DNA of 64,000 nt, from assembly GCF_025370935.1 (NCBI RefSeq), contig NC_133472.1, forward strand, positions 21,105,805-21,169,804. Reading direction: 5' to 3'. Under the pieces are notes generated by a model, which had not been told where the DNA came from, made no database searches, and worked only from the letters and a program-made list of their open reading frames with translations. A program made the position numbers and the translations under genes. The stretch comes from Choristoneura fumiferana. Its lineage: Eukaryota; Arthropoda; Insecta; Lepidoptera; Tortricidae. Shown here piece by piece: positions 34,301 to 46,300 of the stretch; position 1 is the first letter of the stretch, and each line of letters begins with the position of its first letter.

Positions 34301-37300
34301 CATCCACGCGGCGCGCAAGACGCGACAGCAGGTATGAGAGGTGAGGGACTCGCGCCAGCCCACGCCACCGACAACGTCTAAGCTCTCACAAAACCACCCT
34401 AACACTATTATTTGCAAAACGTTTGGAGGTCCAATGAGGCACCATGAAAACCCTTACCTGATAAATATATATAATTCTATTATAGGTTCATTTTATGTAA
34501 TACAAGTGGAAGTGATAATTAAGCTTTCAGACGTTTTAAGCTCAAGCATTTAACGCTGGGCGTGCGTGTCTTGTGACACCGGTGTACTACGCGCAAATAC
34601 ATTATATATGAGCATTAAGCCGCAATTAAGTGACTGGCGTACCAAACGCGTGGCGTGCGCATTACGCGCTTCTCTTGCCACACGGAGCTAATGAATCCCC
34701 GCGACATCCCTTGTTCCGTATATTTTGGGTATGGCGCAGTACACTACTAGTCATACTTGTTATGACCATTTTTTGGCCTGATGCTGCACTTCGTGATGAA
34801 AGCAAGCCGCTTTGCATTGTGATTTGACCCGCAGTAGCGGAAGTTTTACCCCTTAGGAACAGAGATGGCGCCACTAATAAACCGATTTCAATGTTTAATA
34901 TCCAAAATTTAAAGCTCATAACATTCATTATTTACAAAAAAATACTAAAAAAATATTTACTTAAAACTTTTGGCAAAAAACGCCATCTTAAAGTTTTTTT
35001 TTCTTACCTGATTGGTAGTTTTTACTTAATTGCTTAAAAAACCGTATGCAACATACAGCAAGGTTTAATGCATATACATATTACTGAGTACATAATAAGT
35101 ATTTAAAAAAAAATCAGACACGGATACCTATCATATTTCACGAAATATGAAAGTTTAATGGTGCACAAATTTCTTTAAAAAATATTTCAAAAAATTCTAC
35201 AAGTTAAACTTTTATACCGATTTCAATGTTTAATATCCTAAATTAAAGCTCATAACATTCATTAATTACAAAAAATACTAAAAAAATATTTACTGAAAAC
35301 TTTTGGCAAAAACCGCCATCTTAAGTTTTTTTTTTGTTTTGTTTTTACTTGATTGCTTAAAATCATTGTATGTTGTATGCAACATGAATGGTTTAATGCA
35401 TACCTAAATATATTTCTGAGTAAATAACAAGTACAGTAAAAAAAACCGACACCGATACCTTTCATACTTCACGAAATATTTAAGCTTAATTGTGCACGCT
35501 TTTCTTACAAATAAATTTCAACGAAATTGTTAAATAAATTATCAAATGAAATAGAACAATTCGTTCATCACAATATATTTTCAAGTGACAAGCAAGCAAA
35601 CGTGTACAACAAGTAAACAAACGTGTCCAGGTAACGACATGACAGCAATAGTATAAGTATGACAGAAATCTTCAAGTGAAACTAGTGCTCTGATTTTAAT
35701 GTTTAATGTTAAATGAAAAGAAGAAAGAAATTACCTATTTTATAAAAAAATGAATGTTTTTTCCTGGTGTTACGTAAAAATATAATTACTTAAAAATTAG
35801 TAATTATTAAGACAAAAAATAAAAACTATACCGTTTCCGGCATAGTTGGTTCTGAGATGTATTATATATTGCTTAGTAGTTGGCGAATTTATTTAAAAAT
35901 TAGCTTTTTATCTGATAGGACTACAGCTTATAGATATGTCACATTTGAAATAAAAGACTATGTACATCAATGTTTATCAAATATTTTAATTAAAACTTAT
36001 AAGTCCTCTTCAGGTTCATCGGTTAATGTAGAACTGAAAAGGAAAAGTCGTTTTGAAGTACTTGTGCTATTCCAATACTACAAGATCCCAAATCTTTTAG
36101 GCACGGACTGTGTTGCTGTAAATTACTGTTGAATTATTGTTGTGCCTAGTTGATTACATGATATATCGTCTCAGAACCAACTATGCCGGAAACGGTATAG
36201 TTTTTAGTTTTTTGTCTTAATAATAACTAATTTTAAAGTAATTATATTTTTACGTAACACCAGGAAAAAACTTTTAATTCATTTTTTTTAATAAATTAGG
36301 TAATTTCTCTCTTCTTTTCATTTAACATTAAACATTAAAATCAGAGCACTAGTTTTACTTGAAGATTTCGTTGAAATTTATTTGTAAGAAAAGCGTGCGC
36401 AATTAAACTAAAATATTTCGTGAATTATGAAAGGTATCGGTGTCGGGTTTTTTTATATAATACTAGTTATTTACTCAGAAATATATATAGGTATGCATTA
36501 AACCATTCATGTTGCATACAACATAAAATGTTTTTAAGCAATAAAGTAAAAATTACCAATCAGGTAAGAAAACAAAAGTTTTGAGTATTATTTTGTAAAC
36601 AATGAATGTTATGAGCTTTAATTTGGGATATTAAACATTGAAATAGGTATATAAGTTTAGCTTGTAGAATTTTTTGAAATATTTTTTAAAGAAATTTGTG
36701 CTTACATTTAAACTTTCATATTTCGTGAAATATGATAGGTATCGGTGTAGGTTTTTTTTGAATACTTGGTATGTACTCAGTAATATGTATATGCATTAAA
36801 CCATTCATGTTGCATACAGTTTTTTTAAACAATCAAGTAAAAACTACCAATCGGGTAAGAAAAAAAAACTTAAGATAAATTTTTGCCAAAAGTTTACAGT
36901 AAATATTTTTTTATAAGTAACGTATATAATAGGCTCTCATTTGAGATACTAAACATTGAAATCGTTCTATTACTTTAGCTTGTAGAATTTTTTGAAATAT
37001 TTTTTAAAGAAGTGGCGTCATCTCTGTTCCTAAGGGGTGAAACTTCCGCTGCTGCGGGTCAAATCACTCAGTTTAGCCTGTACTATCACTGTGCAAAGCG
37101 GCTTGCTTTCATCACAAAGTGCAGCATTTTGTCTCTAACAAGTATGACTATACTTGTAGGGCCAATTTTACCCATTGTACCTATGCTATGCATGCACGGC
37201 CGATTTTTTACCCGACTGCATAAAGGAGGGTTATGTGTTTGGAGCATACATAATTTATGTAAACACTACATTTTATTTTCGAACGATTATTGATTAGTAA

Positions 37301-40300
37301 CTGAATAAAAATGTTGTGAAGTAATTTTAATGTTATGTTGGTAAAACTGTATTTATTCGAAATAGAAGTTAGGAATCCTAAATTTAAAAAGTTTACTGTC
37401 AAAGGAAGGTCATTGAACTGTATTATTATGAATTTCAAAGCATTTAAAAGCACCCATAAGTGTGCTTTTATGAGCTATAGAGTCATAGAATTTTTCCTGG
37501 ACTTATTATGTATATCATTGTAATCGTGTTCGTGGACCTTTAATTGTCAAATAAAAGTACAGGAGTAGAAAAATACAAATTATGAGTAGGTATAGTTACA
37601 AATGAAGTAGAATTACTGACTTAGCAAAACACACGAATATCTTTTAAAATAACATTAAGTATTAAAAAATAAATGCAATCAACTATCTTAACATGAAAAA
37701 AAATGTGGTCGTCTGAGGTTTTCAGTTATTTAATTAACACCTTGTATACATATGTTATAAAACTTTTAACATACTATTTTCACAGGAAATAAAAAAGAAA
37801 TAGATCACAAATCCTTCAGAAATTTTAACGAAAAACTGAAAATCAAAAATCAGTCCAGCAGTCTGGAACTCTGTTAAGTAACAAACTTCAACAATTTGAG
37901 ACCCATTTACTAAGAATTTTTGAGCTGAGAGGAGGCCTGTGCCTTGAAGCCATGAAGATGATGATATTTAGTTTTTATTAGGCTTTTTTATTGTTTAGTA
38001 TATGTTATCGGCCCTGCAATTCAATGTTATAATTTTCAATGGTTAGGTAATTTGTGGAAATTTCCGCTGACTTTTTAAAAGAGTTGAAGTAAACCTACCG
38101 ATTACACGGCTTTAAATGACAGACATGCTTGAGTTTATTTCGAGAATATATAATTATATCACTGTCACTTGATGGAGTGTAGATAAAGAGCGAAACAGTG
38201 CCGCGTTATATAGCGGCCGAGATACTATATACACAACAGTGTCAATTACTTATATTTTGGTATTTAACTAAATGTAAACAAAACAACGTCAATTGGTGTC
38301 TTAAATATTGAAATTCCCCCATTAAACTATATAAAAATTTACATTTACAATTACAATTTTATTATAACAATGATAGATAAGTAAAATGTTCGAAATCCTT
38401 GAATGTACCAAATCTAGCAGCTGCAAGTTTGTTTACATTTAGTTAATTACTTCGGTATAGGAAACCGAGCCAATTTTTTGCCGATGTCAATCTCCGCTGA
38501 ATTATGGCTGCTATTATGACGGCACCGCTAGGCAACCCGGGCTTTTGGTCGTCAGATTGGTATGATGCTGCTTGTCGGTGCCCCTTGTCGGTGCAGGATT
38601 GTGGGTTGCAGGCGGGCACTAATGAGCGGGTGTTACAGGCGCGCGAGCTGGGGGACTTCGTGTCGCTGGCGGAGGGCGCCGGGCCGCGCGCGCGCGACGA
38701 CGACTCTCCCGACGAGGACGAGGGCCGCATACACGTGCGCGGTCTCGACCTGCCCACTGACAAACCCAAACGTATGCATCAACCACTTGTTCCTCTTTGA
38801 TTAAGTGCTCTTGGAAAGCAGTTTGCTTTATATGTACACTAGCCGTTACCCGCGACTCCGTCCGCGTAATATTCGTTTATCGCTGTCCCGCGGGTAGTAT
38901 GCAAGTTTTCGGGATTAAAACTATCAATATACCGAATTCCATCTAAATCGATTCAGCGGTGTAGACGTGATTGAGTAACAAACATCCAAACACCTTCACA
39001 CAATTCACGTTTATAATAAGTAGGGTTGCTGACAATTTAGTTTAAGATTGACTACTTGGATCGATATATTTCCGTTTGACAGAGGACTAAAAGACAAAGG
39101 TCGCATCGCACGCAGGCCACGTCTTCCCAGTTTAGGTGTGTTTTATACCTTAGGCTGCTATTTACTTTTACACTACCTACTAAAAATCACCCCCACTTTA
39201 CGTCTATGGGAGGAACCCTAAAACATTTTTTTTTATTTTACCACTGTCGCCGTGACTGATATGTATATTCATGCCAAATTACAGCTTTCTAGTAATTACG
39301 GTCTGTGAGCTTAGCCGCGGACTGACAGGTAGACATACAGACAGACAGACAGACAGACATGACGAAACTATAACGGTCTATAGTTGACTACGGAACCCTA
39401 AAAACGGTCTTTATCTATCTGTCTTTTTATATTTAATAAAATATAAGTTATTTTTGGTTGATATGGTCTTATTTGGTGCACATAGGTCGTATTCAGTGTA
39501 TTTTTTCGGCAACTTAAAAATATGTATAGATTTAGATAGAGTCACTAGAGTTGAATTGAATGATTACGAGTACACACACAGCTACATGTCGTGTAATAAC
39601 AGCAGGATTTTGACATTTACTCATTCATTCATTTCATTTCCTTTTGTGCATCAATTCTTTTTTAGGTGTGTGTGCAATCCGTTCGCTTCAACTCTCGTGG
39701 CAGTATCTATTCTATAATGTTAGTTACGGAACACTCAATGCGTGAGTCTGACTCTCACTTTTGGCACCTTTTTATACATTTTTGTGAATCTTTTAATGAT
39801 TGTTTGTACTTGAATTGCGAACGCAGGCGGGACGGCGGCGGCGTCGGCGTCGCCGGCCTCCGAGCCGGACAGCGAGGGCGAGCAGTGGGCCGCGCAGCAG
39901 CTACAGAAGGCGCGCTTAGCCGGTGACGCAGGCGAGTACTGTCTTATTTGCGTCACGAGTACATTCACTATTTCACCGCACGACTGACTTACACTTGTCC
40001 CAGTAAGCATCTAGTATCGAACCAACTGAATTGGGATGCACCAAAAAAATAACCTATACTTTTTATTTTATTTTTGGAAAGAATAGGATATTTTAAGATA
40101 CTATTTTCATTGATTTTGAATTTGGATGAGTATTTAATTTTTTATATTTTTTTTACGAAATACGCTGGATGACGCCACAGTGAGACAGCCACGTTCCATT
40201 CCCTAGAATAATTCAGGTCGTACATAAACATAATCTGTGGCATTACAACTTGACAATAACTCAAACACGGTTTAGGGTCCTAAATGAACCATGACAAATA

Positions 40301-43300
40301 ATTTTATTTATTTCTCTTCTTTTAGCTTCGATTATTCCTATGTTTGTGTAATGGTGTGATAGTAAATAGATAATTTTTATTAAAATCTGATATTTAAATT
40401 ATTTTGTATTTACTTGTAACGACATAATTTAATAATTTAATTTGTAAAAATACATTGGAAATACTCGTATACATTTCGGACTTTACGATAAATGACAACT
40501 GTTTAAAGCCGGGTGCGCATTATGTCATAAGTTCTATCTTTGTCACTCTTTGCTATTATAAGCAGGACAGCAACATTTCAAACTGTCAATTTGCTTAAGA
40601 GTGTAGACCTGCTTTATAACTGCCTTTGTGACGGGACACTGCAGGGGTCAAATAAGGGTCATTACTTAAATTTAGTTTATTTAATTCAGTTTATCACATT
40701 TTTGGAATCTGATTTCTTGAATCTGGCTTCACAAAGCCTATTTCTCCAAATGGTTTTCGATTTATTTATATGTTGTCAAAAATTGGGACATCCCAATTGT
40801 GATCCAGTGTAAGAAACCTTCTCGCATAATGACGGCATTTTGCCAGACTAGCAATATCACTATGACGCATAGTGTTAGAATGTTATGCTTGGTTAAAGAC
40901 GTACTTATATAGACTAATACTAGCTGTTGCCCGCGACTCCGTTCGCGTAGAATTCTTTTATCGCTATCTTGCAGGAACTTTGCAATTTTCCGCCATAAAA
41001 ACTATACTATGTCCTTCCCCGGGACTCAAACTATCTGTATACCGAATGTAATATAAATCGCCTCAGTGATTTAGACGTGAAAAGGTAACAAACAAACAGG
41101 CTTACAAACTTTCGCGCTTATAATATTAGTGGAATAATGATCTTATCAAATTTTCTCTAGTGTTTTTTGTAAAATATATAGATTACGGAGTAATAGTGTT
41201 GAATATGGTTGTTGTTGCAGACGCGGGCGCGCTGGAGCTGAACCCGTTGTTGGCGCCGCCGCCGCCGCCGCCGCCCCCCGCGCACCTGCGGCCGCTGGCC
41301 GCGCCCGCCACGCCCGCCGCGCTCTTCGACGCGCTCGCCGACAGGTAACCGGCTTACCGTCCTGATTATACCTTGATTTCTGAGGCACATCATAAATACC
41401 GCCTCCATTGTTTGTAAGAAATTGTGCATCAAGGGGCGTAAGAAGGGGTTTACTAACGAGAGTATGAGAAGCCCGACGCCGGAGGCGGAGGGCTTTTATT
41501 GACTCGAGTTTGTAATCCCCTTACGGCCCGTAATACACACAATGATTTTCATCATATTGCGAGGAAAACAATGCAAATTTTTTCATTATTTTGTGTTCAA
41601 ACACTTCTTAGGTCGGCAAAGGAACGGCGCTAAGAAAATAACTGAATGAAATAATGGCTCCCCGCCAATATAGGGGCTACTACAAAATTCAAAAATCGAA
41701 GTTCGTATCGTACCGTCCCTCTCAGTATCGTATTAAATAATTAGCGTCAAGAAAACGATATGTAGTAGCCCTGCTGATTGTCGCTTTCGTACACTTTTTT
41801 CGAGTCGTCTACCATAGATAATGCTAAGAAGTGTGTTTAGTTTATAATTAAAATGGTGTTACGGCCAGATTTTTCCAATATATTTACTAAAATTATTGCA
41901 AAACAATTTGATATAAATTTTAAATAAAAAAATAACGAAGTTTCATGAAGCGTGGCAAATTTTTATGGGGTTATAGCTAAGCTTTAAAGTTGTAAATAAA
42001 ACGTTGGGTGACTTGAAACCTCTTTAGTTCGAAATGACGTACCTACAAACTTTTTAAAACTAAAGTCATAATTCCCTTGGGGAGAAAAACTATACGTAAA
42101 TCCATAGTTCCCGCGGGAACAATTGAGGCCATTGTCCTTTAGTTTACAGGCATGGAATAACGTCATCGACGAGCAAGTGTGATGAAAAATGAATAAATCT
42201 GTCGCATAATACACCACGAACTTATCAGTGATAAGTTCCGTTTTCCTGAATATGTTAACTGTTCAGGATATATGTAAGGGCTATAATGTAGAACCAGGAC
42301 TATAACGTATGTATAAGTTAGGTTAGTTCAGTTTTATAACAATCCTGGACCCTATATCACAAGAATTACAAGTGTTACAGTAGCTTTTGTGGTATGGGGG
42401 GCTAAAGTAAATATGTACTTGCAGACCGTTCTTCATATGAAATAGTTGGGAGATGAATCATTTGGGAAAAATATTTTCGGCGTAAAATAATGGATCTTAA
42501 ATTAAAATATTTTTTTCTCCCTTCGAAAAATGATGAATTCTATTTCAGCTAGGTAAAACTATATTGATTTATTTAGAGCATGAGAAGTGAGCAATTGTTT
42601 GTGTGGTTTAGATTGAATGAGTTGGAAGCGGACCGCGAGTGTACGATCGCGCGCAAGGAGGAGTGCCGGTCGCGTCTGGCGGAGGCGGCGCGCGTGCGCG
42701 AGGCGCGCGCGGCGCGGCGCGGCGCGCTGGACGCCGCCTACCGGCGCGCGCAGGCCGCGCGCGGCTTCCTCACAGACCTCATCGAGTGCCTCGACGAAAA
42801 GGTACCGCTCACACTCGCTCACTCCACTCCTCACTTCTCTTACGGGCCAATAATAGTTATTTGTGTCACAAGGGAGTAAAATGGTGTATTTACGGCGAGG
42901 GCGTACATTGAATCCAGAATGTAGCGAAGGATTTTGCAATAGATTAGCGTAGCGAGGGATTCTAAAGTAGAATCCTGTGCGTAATGAGCAAGGAGCGGAA
43001 TTTTCATAGCAATTATCAAATGTTAAGAGGGATTGACCATTGTGTTTTATCGACTGTCGATGTTTAATTGTCAGTTAGCACGATATGTTTTAGGTAATTA
43101 AATTAGACCTGTAATGAACTGTTAATTTGACCTGCAGTGTGACACTATAGGTTACCAAAAAAAAAAAATGTGTGTTTGTTACAATTTAAACAAAACCGAA
43201 ACGAAAATGTTAAACAGTGTAACTGACGATAGACTAACTTTCATTCAAAATAACAGAATCGAAATCTATATATCTGTACTAATTTATTATATTTTCTTCA

Positions 43301-46300
43301 TCTTGTCTGTACTAACAAAGAATTGTCATTATTTTCTCTACATTGTCACCATTTAAACTAAGAGAAGTAAGAGAATAATTTAAAATTAAGAGAAGGATCC
43401 ATTATCCATTTGTTAATCGTTTTTCTTTTACGATTAACTATTTTGATTCACACGGGAACCTAATAAAATAATACTTATGAAAACTCAAACGACATCAAAG
43501 GTCAAATGTGAAGTGACGTAATTTATTTTAATAAAGAGATGCTAGTGGCTTATCAAAGAGGGTTAATGTTACTGAATAATGTTAAAAGTCAGTAACATGC
43601 GAAAAATCCATAACTGGAATAGTCGATAAAACACAATGGTCAATCCCTCGTGACATTTGATTTTTGCTATGAGAATTCCGCTCCTTGGTAATGAGGGATT
43701 CACGTGTTAACGCCCAAGATGAAAATAATTTTGCTCCCGAGTGGCTCATACAACTTTTCACACCGAGCATTAGTGTTGATGATTCTAGGTTAGAATCCTG
43801 AGAGCAACAAGGAATTCAAATACACGAGATGCAAAAAAACTTTGGTCTCGTGTGAAACATACAATTTTTCACTTCAGCAGCGAGAACATAATTTAAATGT
43901 AACATGAGAACAAAACCACATACCTACCTGTTTACAAAACAAACACATTTTTTTAAAATAGAATCCGATTATTAAGAAACAAATATGATAATAACATTTA
44001 AAACCATAAAAAAGTGTCCAGTAGATACAATACAAATCTCATACTTACTCATAACATGCATTTTAAGAACTACTTGTACTAATGTCACACTTTTTTTTTA
44101 ATACTGCAAAAAGCCTCATCTTGGGGTCATTAAAAAGGTTGAACAATAAACGTATAATTTATTATAAATATGTAATATAAAATATTAAACCTTTAAATAT
44201 GAATTTTATAAAGATTTACAAATTAAATTATATGTTACATAAACATAAATATAATTGTTAAAAATTGATTCAATTTAACAAATATTTATTCCAGCTGTAG
44301 AGGCAGTATACGGAATTATTAAAAAAAAAACACGAGAAACCGATTTCTTGCAACGAGGTTGCATACTTTATTAAAAGATGGCAAAAATTTACATTTTGGA
44401 AATATTTCGTTGTCATGTAATTTATTAGGTATCTATATATTTTTAACACCAAAAATTCAATTTTAGATTCGCTTTTTTCGTGTTGAAGTGAAATTATGAC
44501 AGATCAAAGTAAAGTTCAAATCCTCTTTGGTTAAAATATTTGGAATTCAGTGAGTAGACCCAACACTGTACTCAGCATTTTAAAAAATAATTAAAAAGTT
44601 ACTTTGTCTCACGGAGTGAGCAAAATGCGATTTTGCTCACTGATTTCTCATAGCAAAACCTGCCTGTTTGAGGTGCTGAGGTGAAAAAGTTATTTTTCTG
44701 AAGGAGAGATGAGACAAATCTTTTTAACAAAAATGAATCTTTAGCAATAATTTGATTGCTTAGTAGGGACATATCTTGTCTGGGTGAGCGGTTAGTTCTG
44801 AAAGGGTCTCTCGATGAAAGCGAAATATAGATGTCGCTAGTGCTGCTGCTTAAGTAGCGTAGTAGAAAAAACCAACCTGAGATATTTGTGTGCATAGGAT
44901 AAATTCGTGTCTGTACTCCTGTCCAGTGGCAGTGTAGGGCTATGCTGAGAACCTGGGTTCAATTCCCAGCACTGGTCTCTTTTCTGGTTTTTCTGTGCAT
45001 CCATGTCTCAGTTTGTATTTTCGACTTAATATTTAAGTTATTAAACTAATGTAAGTATACCCACTAAGTAGTTTTGAGTCGGCGCCAAATAATCAATGAA
45101 AAAAGACCACTAAGACAAGAAAAAAACATTAACAAACGAAGATCAAATAAATTAACAAAGATCATTAACAAACAACAACAAAAGAACAAAGATCATTTAG
45201 AAACTAAAGAAATAATCAATCAATTAAAGAAATAACCAATTTAAATTAACAGTGCAGTGCAGTGTGAAATCTTCCGCGATAAACATTAATGAACCAAAAA
45301 ATGCGCTCTACGCACGACCACTCGCAACGACTTGCGCCCTCACGTGTGTGCCCGTTCGGAGTTCGGGTTGCTGACTCGCTGACATTAACTTCGTGAGCGC
45401 TCGGCATATTCCGGCGAAGGGGCGTGTCGCCCCATTCTATCGCCGCGCATCACACTAATAATGTAATTAATTTATTTGCTTGTTTGGCGCCGACTCATAA
45501 TTACTTAGGTACACTTATATTAGTTTAAGAACTTAGTTATTCAGGTTACATAAAAAAGGGGTAACTTTTTTGTAAAACAGTTTTTATTTTATAATTTTTG
45601 GTGGCTTTAATCTTCTAATTGCTGCATGATTCATTTTTTAATTACTTTTAAAATAGCTGCCTACCTTACTTTAGCTATTTACTGTTATGTAAATCCTATT
45701 GTAACTATTATTCGTTGTATAATTTAAATATTAAAAAAACAGGCTTTATATAAAGAAAAATTATCAGTTATCAAAATTGGACTATCTGTAAATAGTAGAT
45801 AGATAACCAAGGGTGGAAAATGACCCATTTCACCTGAGATATTTCTGGCGCTCGAACGAAGTGAGAGCGCCAATAGTTCGAGGGGAAATGGGAAATTTCA
45901 CCCGAGTTAGACACACTAATTTTCATTTCGACTGTGAGGAAAGTAAAATAGTACTAAAAAATGAGAATATCATTAAATTTAATTTCAGTATTCAGTAAAT
46001 TGAATTTACATATATCCAACCTCCAAGGGTACCTTTTCGACCTGGCCTCTTGCCTCGGCCGAGTATAAAAAAAAACGAGTTGGTCACGACCAAAAAGTTT
46101 ATATACCTACAAAACTGGAGGTTGAACGCCGAGCGAAGAAGTTTGACCTTTATTACTTATATATTCCATCTCTTTCTTTCACATTTCCCGAATGACAACC
46201 AACTCTTTCTTAACCTAACTAAAGAAAGAGATGGAATATGTTCGTGACGTAATGAAGATCAAATTTCTTGTTTTAAACGGATGTTCAGCGTTCAACCGCC

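Noticed and set aside
34662..34928. 88-codon minus-strand ORF at the foldback edge
   Set aside because: It reads across the outer arm of the inverted repeat, and the other arm has a broken counterpart at 37012-37293. Treated as non-coding.
41157..41432. Long antisense ORFs opposite GC-rich PAXBP1 exons (also 38443-38769, 42559-42939, 48913-49230, 52428-52853, 53805-54149, 55544-55930, minus)
   Set aside because: They are Arg/Ala/Pro-rich shadows of the plus-strand coding exons. Absence of stops follows from GC content; none has a family motif.
44938..44975. tRNA gene
   Set aside because: A and B box-like motifs are present but there is no acceptor stem or cloverleaf, and the same body recurs at 52235. 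It is a SINE.
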